Shown: positions 1 to 9,347 of the stretch, piece after piece
Layout: every line of letters starts with the position of its first letter
Numbering within the stretch: position 1 is the stretch's first letter
NCBI GenBank assembly: GCA_003427395.1
Contig: BFEA01000878.1
Span: forward strand, 253,137-294,883
DNA: 41,747 nt
Direction: 5' to 3'
From: Chara braunii
Lineage: Eukaryota > Streptophyta > Charophyceae > Charales > Characeae
Notes under the pieces: model-generated
Told to the model about the DNA's origin: nothing
Database searches by the model: none
The model's input: only the letters and a program-made list of their open reading frames with translations
Made by a program: the position numbers and the translations under genes

Positions 1-675
1 TCGGGGTCGCTGGCCCCGAAAACCCCCGGATTCGAGCCTTCCTTTCCCTGACTTCGTCCACAAACGACCCCTTTCTTCTTTCTCCCTTCCACCCCCTCGA
101 TATCTCCACGCACTGACTTTTCTTCCTACCTCCTATTACACTCCGCCTTTCTCCAATCCACCTTCACCACTGGATTCGCCTTCCCTCAAAGTCCCAACTT
201 CGACTCCTACCTCACCCAAATTGGTTCAAGAACGAACGAGATTTGCCGATTCTCCTTCTCCCCGCCATCTTCCTTCCCCGCCATCACCATTGCTCCAGTC
301 GCGTGCACCTTGCACACAAACCCATCCGGGTTCGTCCACCATTTGCGCCACCCTACCTTTTCCCTGTCTTCGCCTTTGCCACGTCCCTTGCTGCACTCCC
401 CTCTGCTTAGCGCAGTCCGGTGGCTCGCTGCGCTATCGCCCGTTGCTCTGCGCTCTCTTACTCCGCACGCACCTCGCCGAGGATCACGTCCAGGTTCGCC
501 CCTAGGTACTACCTCCCCGTGCCTCACCACTCCGTAGTGCTTCGTTCGTCCGCCCAACTCGTCGTTGCTCTCATCACAGCGCTCTTCCTGCCTGCGCTGC
601 CACCTACTCCGGCTCCTCGTCGTTCCCCCGCCTTTGCTTAGCGCAGCCTGGCCCTTTCGAAGCTACGGCTCGACA

Positions 676-811
676 GAAAAGAAAAAAAAGAACCTCAAAG
701 AGGGAAACTGGTTGACTGCCGGCCCTCTCGGCTCTTTATGCACGCCACCTTTTGCAGGGTCATGCTAATCTTCCCTGTATCGTTCCAATTTTAACGAATG
801 TCCCGAAGGAC
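676..811 (-). pseudogene. U6 snRNA-like sequence (copy 1), probably a pseudogene
   Basis: Read on the minus strand from 811, it begins with a GUCC-UUCG-GGAC stem-loop like the plant U6 5' end. It continues with the U6 core AAAATTGGAACGATACAG and then GAAGATTAGCATG. The similarity fades toward the 3' end near 720. A T-rich stretch at about 677-692 could have been a Pol III terminator. The normally invariant ACAGAGA box reads ACAGGGA, while the AGC triad is kept. The 3' domain differs from canonical U6 at several places that are shared with copy 2. No plant upstream element or TATA box is evident upstream. U6 pairs with the 5' splice site and U4/U2 in the spliceosome. The altered box makes this copy probably non-functional, or part of a U6-derived repeat family. 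Confidence 0.8.
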
Positions 812-1194
812 TCAAACGGGGCAGCCCCCGTCGATTTACTCTAACGACGCCGTAGTGGTCACTCGCGCCCCACCGTGCGGGTACCTGACGCGGTCCTATC
901 TTAACGTTCTGCTCCCTTCCGGCTACGGTCGGAAGGTATTTTCCCACCACCCTCGCTACCCAGACCAAATACCGCCCGCCACTGTGCAGATCGGCAGGGA
1001 AGAAACGGCCCCGATACCTTCCGCTCCCTGTGCTTTCGTTGTGACACTGCACCCCTTGGCGTTTTTTTGTGAGACGGGTAGGATGGAAGAATTTCGCCGG
1101 CATACCGAACGCACAGCAACCCGTAGGCCAGCAAAGAGAGGCGCGTCCTCAAGGTCCTCGACTGCCGGAGCGGCCACTAAATCCGGCACCACGT

Positions 1195-1590
1195 TCAAGC
1201 CAAATGGGCGTCGGGGCACATAAAAAATATATATATATATATATTAATATTACGACGTAAAGGTGATTCACTTAGAGAAAATGCCACCACCGATCGAACG
1301 CCGTCGATGGCAAAACCAAAGGGGATAGCCCCACGGCCCTCAACCCCATCGGCTCCCTCCTCAATGCTCCGCTGCCGCTGCGTCGGCGCTTGCCGGCCTC
1401 GGCCCCCGAGCCTTCGTAGTGTCAGTCCAATGTCGTAACCTATAGGGCTAAGCCCAAGCCTGAGACCAGCGCCCGCAGAGTACCATACAAGACGGTGCGG
1501 CGCGGCGCTTTGGGCCACCAAACTGGCTGCGCGGCTCCCAGTGCCCGCGCCGGCTTGCTTATACCATGCCATAATTGCCCCGTGCGCCAT
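1195..1590 (-). other. Open frame shared by both repeat copies, coding status doubtful
   Basis: A minus-strand frame of about 130 codons starts at ATG 1590. The same frame is open at 20152 down to about 19856 in copy 2 with mostly conservative differences (shared segments include AIMAWYKQA and LSPIGYDIGLTLRRLG). The C-terminal part of the copy-1 frame runs into the TA microsatellite, which yields a meaningless IYIYI tail. No domain is recognised. With only two nearly identical copies, an open frame in GC-rich DNA is weak evidence for coding. Confidence 0.15.
1227..1247. repeat. (TA)n microsatellite in repeat copy 1
   Basis: A short run of alternating A and T follows an A-run. The equivalent run in copy 2 lies at about 19788-19808 and differs slightly in length. 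Confidence 0.9.
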
Positions 1591-1949
1591 CCTACGACAT
1601 CCGGCTCACCGCACGAAATCGCGCCATCATTGCCGATGCCGTTGTCGGGGTCGTTCTCCGCACGCTCGGTCGACTTGGTCAAATGTACCAATCAAAAGAA
1701 AATATCCTTAATTCCTGCTTAATAAAAAAAAAAATAATAATAATAATATCACCAAGCAAAACGACCGAGGTCCGGGCCGGCTTTTTGATCAACAACAGAA
1801 AAGAATCACGCGCGCCTTAAACCTGCGCGCCCACACACTCGCTATTGTGGTCAACCACCTAGTCAACGCAATTACTGACGCAGCTGCGCTTAGCGCGGTA
1901 TACTTAAATTCTAGACCAAAACTATTTTCTATCACTTGCAAAAACCAGG

Positions 1950-1975
1950 GCGGATACCCTTGTAAGGGTATTCGC
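1950..1975. repeat. 26-nt palindrome at the repeat end (module P1)
   Basis: The arms GCGGATACCCTT and AAGGGTATTCGC flank a 2-nt centre. The copy at 20512-20537 is a perfect inverted repeat, and a third copy with one mismatch lies at 37811-37836. The repeat copies stop being alike just after this palindrome. A second small hairpin (GCGACG TCCC CGTCGC) follows at 2002-2017 and also recurs near the third copy. Confidence 0.85.
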
Positions 1976-1982
1976 ACCGACA

Positions 1983-3090
1983 GCTTATCGGACCATGTTA
2001 AGCGACGTCCCCGTCGCTTCGCCAAATCAGAAAGCTATAAATCTATTCACACTCCAAATGCTGACGAGAAAGGAGCCAATCCGATTAGCCGACAAACACA
2101 GGGTAGAGGCCTCCATCAAAACATGCCTCCACAACTATATGCTGCCAGGTTTCTAACATGGGCCTCTCACGGCCCAGAAATTAGGACTCTGACCGCATAA
2201 GTTCCAAAGACCTTCCCAATCGTCCTCTCCGCGGTCCTAGACAACCTTCGGCTTCACCTTGGGTGTCCCTAGTCCTGGCAAAAAATAGGGACGAGGGTCT
2301 TAATCGAGACCTTTTGAAGACACTCTCGCCTTCCTTCTCAAAATCTCTCGCAATCAAATACACATAAGTATATATGTATACTTAATATCCGCTCAGCTCT
2401 TTCTGCAATCCAGTACAGAAAGGCTAGGTCTCCACCTTGGCCCACCATAGCCAGGCTGATCGGACCGGGACCACGGCCCACCGCATTGTTATTTAGCAGC
2501 AGTACCCTTGTTGGTTATGCAACGATAGATTTTCTCCTGATAAGCATTCAATCAGGATTTTTCCCAAAAATTATCAACCATCACTATCCCGCGGAGTAAT
2601 TTCACTGGGGCGGGCACCCCCCCTTAAACTCTTACCCACTAGGTCCCGCAGCCAGGTTGCGCCGGCCAGCAGTCATCCAATGGGGTTACGCCCTAGAGGT
2701 AATAACTTTTTTTCCGTTAGCTTCATCTTTCTTCAATATGTCTTAGAATTAGCACCAGTGGTTAGACGGGGGCGTCGCAAAACAAAATCACTGGCCCACT
2801 GCGCGAGACGCAGGGGTCCGAAGGCATTTACCAGCCCTCCCTCAATAGGCATGACATCCTTCGCACGCTTACAAACAAAATCACCGCTAAATCCACCAGG
2901 CCGTGACCCCTGACTTGATCAGAGCCAGCAGCCACCCACCCTGAGACATCTCTCGCCCTGCACTCACTGCGACTTTCTCAAACATTCCAAACAAAAGTGA
3001 CCCTTTTCGTCAGACTTTATCACTCATCAGACAACTTACCATGCCATAAATCAGTTTACTCACTTTTAAAGGAGAGTCTTCCAACAACAA
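1983..3090. other. Non-coding stretch, no gene recognised
   Basis: Only short uninformative open frames are present. Visible items are the hairpin at 2002-2017, a short AT-rich patch near 2360-2385, and a small inverted repeat (CCTGAT...ATCAGG) near 2537-2558. No similarity to the 5' LTR of element A was found here, although a 3' LTR might have been expected on this side. Confidence 0.6.
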
Positions 3091-3096
3091 AAACAT

Positions 3097-3315
3097 CCTC
3101 TTTTCCAAAAATCCAAGGGGCTCTCATCATAAAACAAAACACCCCCTCTTCCAAAAATCACGAGGGGTCTCACCACAGAACAAAAACACTCCCTCTTCCA
3201 AAAGTCACGAGGGGTCTCATCATAAAATCAAACACACCCTCTTTCAAAGTCACGAGGGGTTTCGTTACAACACAAAACATCATAAAACATCCCCCTTCTC
3301 CAAAATCCAAAGGGG
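3097..3315. repeat. Tandem array of five short hairpins, about 50-bp period
   Basis: Five units at about 3097, 3142, 3190, 3237 and 3291 share a core like CTTCCAAAAATCACGAGGGG, separated by CATCATAAAA-type spacers. In the middle units the ends pair as CCCTC with GAGGG. In the last unit the pairing becomes CCCCTT with AAGGGG. The arms therefore change together. The array lies downstream (in element A orientation) of ORF3 and may belong to its 3' untranslated region. Confidence 0.8.
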
Positions 3316-4022
3316 TCCCATCATGAAACAGAACATCACTTAGAGACCATCTTATGGGTCCTCATCACTACTTAAGCAATCAACAATCAACATGGTAAGC
3401 ATTTTGAGCCACAAGGGCTCATAAATCTTCAAAATCCTCACAACCTTTCACAGACGGACTGCACTTCCTCCCCTTATACTCTGCCTTATCAGCTGCCCAT
3501 GGGCAGGTCGCACAAATATACCGAGGAGTAGACAATTTTGCTTACAATCATATTCACAGTACCCATGACACATAAAATATTTTTCACATATTGTCCACAC
3601 AAACTCATCATACATCAGAGTACAACCACACATGTGAGAGAGACAAGTGATCGTCACATATGAGAATGATCCCTGAAATAGAATCTCATCATAAAATACA
3701 CTCAGGGAATAAAATGTCTTACACAGAAAGTGTCTCCAAATCATAGCTCACTCAATTCAAGCCACACCAAACCCACACTGACAAGTACCCCTAGAATACA
3801 TGTCATATCTGTCTCTCAAAGCCTGTGCGTACGCCACCTAAATATGTACGTGCCTCATCTACATCACCCTGATCCTCAATACTCTAGCTCAGTAGGAACA
3901 CTAGAGTTCAGACCTAGACTAGTAGCAATCATCAAAAGGTCCTCTAAATCTAAGAGGGTATCACACAGAACCGAAGCTGATGCCTCACAAAATACTCGTC
4001 CACTTACATAGACCAAACGACC
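3316..4022. other. Unassigned stretch, possible 3' UTR of element A
   Basis: The region follows the ORF3 stop of element A on the minus strand. It shows no convincing open frame and no match to the 5' LTR at 13224-14644. Confidence 0.4.
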
Positions 4023-6811
4023 CTACCTCCTCAACTCCTCCTGGTTTTGCCTATATAACTGAGCCCTAAGTCCATCGGCGGACTTCTCTACTATCTTACC
4101 CTGTCTATCATATATCTTATCCACTGCCTCTGAGACCTTCCCTTCTGCCTTATCCTCAAGGAACTCGAGACAGTCCAAAGCCAGATGCGTGCCCCTCTTG
4201 CAGTAGAAGCATAGCTGATCAACCTTCCTCTTAAACTTCTTCTTCCTGGGCTAAGGAGGTGGCGATGAAGGAGACCCTACCAAGGTACTGACGATCCCCT
4301 GCTGATCTGATCGAGGAGCTGCGGTACTAACGACCTTTTGCTGCTCTGATCGAGGAGTTGTGGTACTAACGACCTCCTATTGCTCTATCCCAGGAACCGG
4401 TCCCCCAGACCTAGATCCAATAGCCCAAGATCCTAGTCTGCTCCTCAAATCCCCTGTCGCTGGGACGCACTCAGGCACGTCCAACCTCTGAGGTCTCCTC
4501 TCGAGCATCTCTCCTGGCACCACCACGGGCTGATGCTCAATCTCCTCTGGCTCATACTCAGGCGTGTCCAGCCTCTTGAGCCCACCCTCGATGACACCCT
4601 CCGCCTCAATCCCCATCTCTTTCTCAAGAGGCTCCTCTATCCTCTGCTCGGGTGAAAACAAACTCGCCTCCTCCTGCATGGTATGCACTGCCTCAAGGAG
4701 CACGCTCATGGATCCCTCTGCTGAGCCCTGAGCCGACTCACTGCTAGATGGTGGTAGCCCCTCCTAAACTGCCAAAGGTACGATTGGGCCCGTCGTTGCT
4801 ACTGGCAGCGTCGCGAGCTCGGTAGGGGCTCTGAACTCGAACGCCTCTCTCTCCGCCTGTCTCTGGGCTCTCGCCTCCTCTGGCTCCAGGATAACTCTCC
4901 CCATAGGTGGCTCCTGGCGAGACTCTGCTGCAGATGGTTGTCCTGGTAACCCATGTTCTGGCTGCCTCTGCTCTCCCTGCCTGCTGCTCTCTGGTTTGTC
5001 CACCTTTCCCTGAGTTTGCTGCCTCAGGCTCTCAATGATAGCTGTCTGGCTGGCCACCAATGCCCTGAGTTCCTAGATTTCCATCTCCATAGCCTCCAGG
5101 CGTACTCCATGGCTTGCTTCCTTTATCTTCTTCCCTGCCAGATCACCCTCCAATAACAAGTGTCGGTCAAAAGTTGTTTTGGCCAGGAACTTGATTTTTC
5201 GATCCAATCTCTCTTCCGCCTTTTTTGCTACCCCAAACCCGGCTCTGACTGGCGAAGGACGCTCCTCTCCTCTCTGGTCCCAGAAGTCCCTCCACATCTC
5301 AGGGATCTCCGGGGCCCTGGCTGGCGCGCTGGGTGGCTGACCTGGGAGCGTCCCTGCTGCCTCCGATCTCTGCCTCTACTGCCGCTGCTCTGGAAGCTCC
5401 CCCGCTGCCTCCAACCTCTGCCTCTCTTGCCATATCTCGTCTATCCTCCTGGTTCTTCTCGCCCTCTTTTCCTCTGCTGTCTCTCCAGCTGACGCTCTTT
5501 CCCTCGTGCGGAGATCGACCCTCTTCGGAATCTCTGCCTCCATCTCCTTCTCGGGCTGGGACGGTTCCTGGCGCGGCTCTACAGGTGCTGACTCTTCCAG
5601 GTCTGGGTGCTCCAGGGCATGAGCTGCTAGGTGCCTGTCAATCAGGGTCAAGGCTTCTCTTCTTATAGCTGCTCTCTCTCTCCTCCTTTCTGCCCTCTCT
5701 TCTGGCGAAGGGGTCTTTTCTGATGAAGGCAATGGGGCCTCCTCTCTCTGCAACCTCTCCCCTGTCGGGCGAGTGCTCCCTGGTGCATCCCCGAGTCTCA
5801 AACCCACCGCTGGCGTCTGTGGGGGCGTGTCCTCTCCAACCTCTATCACTTCCTTCCCTGCACGTCTCCCCTCATCGCCCAACCCTCTCTCTGGCTGGGT
5901 ATCTCGGACCTCCTCTCGTGGCACCTCCTCTTGTGGCACCTCCTCTGCCTGCTCTCCATGCTCCTCGCCCCGAGGCGACGCCCTCCACCGAGAGATATCC
6001 AAATGCGTCTCCAATTCCCTCAAAGGCCCCTCTGATGCTGGCGGCTCCTCCTGCGTGCGTGATGGCGACCTCCTCAATCCACCCTCGGTAAACCGATGGA
6101 ACTCCACTGGTCCCAACCCATACTCAGGGTATGTCTCTCGCTCCTCAGCCTCTGGCTCCGGCTCCGGTTCCTCTTCTCTCTTGGCTAGGGCCTTCCGTCC
6201 TCCTCGAGATGGTCTCGCCTCTCTGGCTCAGGGTCCCTCTGCCTCTGACTCCTCTGACGCCTCTCAATTCTGGGCTGAGGGGGCTCTGGCCGTCGAAAGA
6301 CCTCTCTCAGATGTGCCCTGCAACTCTCCCAGTCTCGGGCCATGCCTCTGACCTGCCTAGCCAGCGGTCTTTCCGCCTTCCTGGCCCAGAGTGGTAATGT
6401 CTGCATCCAATCGTCTCTCTGTATACCCTGCCCCTGCATGAACCACTCAAAAGCGGGGATGAAGTCCGACGCATTCCCAATCTCTAGGCGGATCGGCCTG
6501 CCATCAGGTCCCACAGGCGAGGGTCGCAGCTCCTGCATCCTCAACTCCACCTCTGACCTCGTCGTTGCCTCTCTACTGATCCGTGCGATGGGCTCCTCGA
6601 ATCTGCTAACTCCCCTCAGCCTCTCAATCCCCTGGGTCACAGTCCAGCCCATACGTCGCGCATGCTCCCAGAAGTTGTCTAGGAATAACTCGATATCGCC
6701 ACTGTCGTACTCTGGAGTGCTCTCTCGATGGCGAGGCCCATGCCGCTCATATCCTCCTAATGCCCCCAACGCCCTCTGAGGCGGCCGTGTCCCCTTCCCT
6801 CCTCTTGGCAT
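4023..6811 (-). pseudogene. ORF3 of element A: Gag-like protein with C-terminal CCHC knuckle
   Basis: It starts at ATG 6811 (MPRGGKGTRPP). The first 200 or so residues resemble the capsid part of a retroelement Gag (SGDIELFLDNFWEHARRMGW, then a W-rich stretch and an LREVF segment). Next comes a long E/R/Q-rich, probably coiled or disordered region. A clean CCHC zinc knuckle (CFYCKRGTHLALDC, C-x2-C-x4-H-x4-C) lies at 4211-4170. One frameshift occurs between 6185 and about 6120. After that a single frame runs to 4023, interrupted by five stops, all TAG (5376, 5073, 4764, 4377, 4251), each plausible as CAG-to-TAG. It lies 160 bp beyond integrase and just after a splice-acceptor-like site. The role is inferred to be a second nucleic-acid-binding structural protein. 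Confidence 0.75.
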
Positions 6812-6831
6812 GACTGTCTTCGTAAAGTCAG

Positions 6832-6860
6832 ACCTGCACAACAGGCGAAGGAGACAACAG
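6832..6860 (-). promoter_or_regulatory. Candidate 3' splice site before ORF3 of element A
   Basis: On the minus strand a pyrimidine-rich run leads into CCTGTTGTGCAG|G, with the AG at 6835-6834. It lies 22 nt before the ORF3 ATG. Element B has the closely similar CCTGTGTGCAG|G at the same place. It would pair with the AG|GTAAGT donor in the 5' LTR at 13419-13412. Confidence 0.55.
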
Positions 6861-6973
6861 GCACATATTTGGATAAGCAAACAGGTGATAGTCAAAGCAA
6901 GCTCAGACCAGACCACACTCACGCAACATGCATCCTACCTAACCTACACACCCTATCACTTCTATTATAAAGG

Positions 6974-8159
6974 TAGTTAGATCATCTCTCTTACCTCTTC
7001 TCTCGCCACAAATTTCTTCAGTCGAGTTCCAGATACCCAATCCTTCCACTCAGTCCCATTTAGCTCTTCAATCTGGTATGCTCCGAAGTCTCCAACCCGT
7101 ACGATCCGGTAGGAACCTAACCACCTCTTATCGAGCTTCCTAGACCACTGCTTCTCCAAAGATGAATCATAGAGGAGCACGACATCCCCAACTGCCAACG
7201 GTACTTTCCTCACCCGCGCAGACTGATCCCATCGAGTCTTATCATCCATTCGGCTTCGCGACACCTGATCGGATGCCTCCTGGATCCTTTCTTCTATCGC
7301 CCCTATCTGCCGCGCCCGAATATCGAGCAGTTCTTCAAATGACAGGCTAACTTCCAGATCCTGGTGCCTCCATGTCTTAAGAAAACTTTCGATAGGGAAG
7401 GTGGCGTGCCTTCCATACCACAGCGTCGCCGGTGCGTACTTGGTGGATCTTTTTACTGTAATGTTCTCGACAAAGAACGCCGCCCTTAGGTATCTTGGCC
7501 ATTGATTAGGCCTACCTTCGGTCCACTTAGCCAGGAGGCTCGTAATGGTACTGTGTCCTCTCTCCACGGGAGCATTTGCCTGGGGGTGCGCGGCCGTGGT
7601 GTAGTTGGCTGCTACACCATACCTTGATAACAATTCTTGCACCTCCTGACAGGTAAACTCCGATCCCCTGTCCATTATGAATTCCCTGATGAAAGGATAG
7701 TGTAGATAGTACTCCTCGATGCAGCTTACCAAGACTGACCCGGTCTTTGTGCGAATAGCACGCCCGTCTACGAAGCCGGACAGGTTATCGCGCGCATCGA
7801 AGATAGTTATAGCCCTGATCCCCAAGCGGCATAAAAAGTAGATCGAGATGTACTACAACCCCCACCTCTCGCTCTAGCCTTGGATGCAGCGGCTCTCCTT
7901 GCCTTAAACGGGATCTCTCCTGGCAAGGTATGCAAGATCGACAGAATTTTTCGACCATGTTCATCATCCCATCCCAATAGTACAACTCACTTATCTTGGC
8001 ATACGTGGCTTGTACCCCTCGATACGCTCCTGCAATGCCATCGTGAAGCGCTGCTACGACATCGATCTGATGATTCCTACCGCAGACGACTCTCCTAGGA
8101 TTCCCCACTTCTCTTCTCACAAAAAGGTGGCCGTCTTGCACTAAGTAGCGCTGCAGCAT
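6974..8159 (-). pseudogene. Integrase of element A
   Basis: Integrase inserts the retrotransposon cDNA into host DNA. The N-terminal zinc-binding region has the first His (LHDG) and CRSC, but the second His is Tyr (GAYRG where B has GGHKG). The catalytic core keeps all three acidic residues: Asp in VVHLDLLFM, Asp in IMDRGSEF and Glu in NAPVERGH. A GPY/F-like segment (DKRWLGSYRIV) and a basic tail (GTRLKKF) close the protein. There is a frameshift of about 2 nt near 7800, between the first Asp and the FDARDN segment. The second part (7825-6977, 282 codons) is fully open. It continues the pol frame from RNase H across a short degenerate linker. Confidence 0.9.
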
Positions 8160-8261
8160 CCTCTGACTCTATCGCTTGCATCCCTAAGCCGCATTTCACA
8201 TGACAGAAGAAGCCCCAACTCTAGGTAGATTCCGTCATACTCCTCTGCACGAAAAGCCTCC

Positions 8262-9347
8262 TTAATCTCCCCCTCCTCGAACTCGTCGTCCTAGCTCTCG
8301 GGCACTTCGCCCACATTCCCTGTCGAGTTCAACGGGCCTGACTGGCTGAGGCTGTCCTGCAATAGCGTGTTGACGAAGGGATACTCCCATCAGGTTCTCA
8401 TGCCGTTCTACTTGGCCAGGTCCTTCCTCAATCGTCCTCACGTCCTCCACCAGGCTATGCGAGCTGGCCAGCGCTAACTCCATCATCCACTGAACACCGT
8501 TACCACCCCAGAGATACTCTTCTTCAAAGGGTTTGAGGACTATCTTGGCCCTCCTTTCATACCTATTTGGCGCTTGCCAGATAGGATAGCCTACACAGCT
8601 GGGCACTCGCGGCGACCACTTGTTGATGTGGAGACGAACATCTTCTTCCTGATCCAGAAATTCATCAACTGGGGGCGTATTCTCCACCACTTCCCCTTCC
8701 TGTTTATCCCAGTTGATCCGACTCAGCCCGCCCGCCCGGTTCTTACTACCAGGAATCCGTTCCAATTCGAAATTGAACATCCAGATGTACGTCAGCCATC
8801 TGGCAACCGTTGGATCCGATGGAACGTAATTCCTTAGAGAGTAGGTCAGGGCGGTCAGATCCACTCTCAAAATAAACCTCCTGCCGAAGATGTAGTTCCG
8901 GAAGATTCGACGACAGTGGAGGACGGCAAGGGTCTCCCTCTTGAACTGAGAGTAGTTCCTCTCAGTCGTACAGAGAGTCCGACTCTCAAATCTCAAGGGT
9001 TTTTCCTTTTCCTCTATGTCTGCGTGGATTAGAACTCCTCCTAAGGCAGTTGGCCCCACATCTGTTTTGACAATGAAGGGTTGTGTTTCTGTGGCATCAT
9101 AATCCGGCGCTCCTAACACCAACCCTCCTTCTCGAAATTCCTCCTTCATTCTGGCCACCACCTCTTCTTGCTCTTCACCCCAAACCCATTCCTGATCCTG
9201 ACGGACTAACTTTCTCAGGTGTTCAGTCTTAGCGGCAAAGTTCTTGACGAAGGCCGTCCAAAATCCACACGTACCAAGGAAGCTCCTGACATTAGTTATT
9301 GAGTGGAACGGAACAGGCCACTCAGTAATCTTGTCTGTCTTCTTCAC
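8262..9347 (-). CDS. RNase H and connecting region of element A pol
   Basis: This is an open stretch of 361 codons, part of pol rather than a separate gene. It begins with the RT C-terminal thumb/connection (SFLGTCGFWTAF, a typical Ty3/gypsy landmark). RNase H follows, with Asp in VKTDVGPTALGGVL, Glu in YSQFKRETLAVL and Asp in LRVDLTALTYSL. The fourth acidic residue, expected in N-R-A-D-x-L-S-R, is Gly here (NRAGGLSR; element B keeps Asp). RNase H removes the RNA of RNA-DNA hybrids during reverse transcription. The C-terminal 150 residues are a linker to integrase with no recognised domain. The frame is closed by a TGA at 9559-9557 on the RT side. Confidence 0.9.
   Translation of the reverse strand: MKKTDKITEWPVPFHSITNVRSFLGTCGFWTAFVKNFAAKTEHLRKLVRQDQEWVWGEEQEEVVARMKEEFREGGLVLGAPDYDATETQPFIVKTDVGPTALGGVLIHADIEEKEKPLRFESRTLCTTERNYSQFKRETLAVLHCRRIFRNYIFGRRFILRVDLTALTYSLRNYVPSDPTVARWLTYIWMFNFELERIPGSKNRAGGLSRINWDKQEGEVVENTPPVDEFLDQEEDVRLHINKWSPRVPSCVGYPIWQAPNRYERRAKIVLKPFEEEYLWGGNGVQWMMELALASSHSLVEDVRTIEEGPGQVERHENLMGVSLRQHAIAGQPQPVRPVELDRECGRSARELGRRVRGGGD

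Larger units (their letters stand above)
1..1982 (+). repeat. Long U6-bearing repeat, copy 1
   Basis: This stretch is nearly identical to 18631-20543 in the same orientation. The copies differ by scattered substitutions and a few indels: copy 1 has about 75 extra bases near 315-395, and copy 2 has about 15 extra near 19500. The repeat opens with a short hairpin (TCGGGG 7-nt loop CCCCGA, 1-19). It carries a U6 snRNA-like sequence on the minus strand, a TA microsatellite and a T/A-rich tract near 1720-1750, and ends in a 26-nt palindrome at 1950-1975. Homology between the copies stops within a few bases after that palindrome. No LTR, transposase or reverse transcriptase is visible in it. It could be a non-autonomous element or a segmental duplication. 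Confidence 0.9.

Noticed and set aside
207-1223. Overlapping open frames of 60-140 codons in the first repeat
   Set aside because: They occur in several frames at once in C-rich DNA, overlap the U6-like sequence and match no protein family.
4250-5378. Alternative genetic code with TAG read as glutamine
   Set aside because: Several stops in element B fall at Trp positions (TGG-to-TGA/TAG) and TGA and TAA stops also occur, alongside frameshifts and lost catalytic residues. Decay explains all of these without recoding.
5723-6779. Plus-strand Pro/Ser-rich frames opposite ORF3 of element A
   Set aside because: Antisense shadows of the charged ORF3 region. The minus-strand frame carries the conserved start and zinc knuckle.
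6974-7160. Chromodomain at the integrase C-terminus
   Set aside because: The tail after the GPY/F-like motif ends within about 60 residues (GTRLKKF...) and shows no chromodomain aromatic pattern in A or B.
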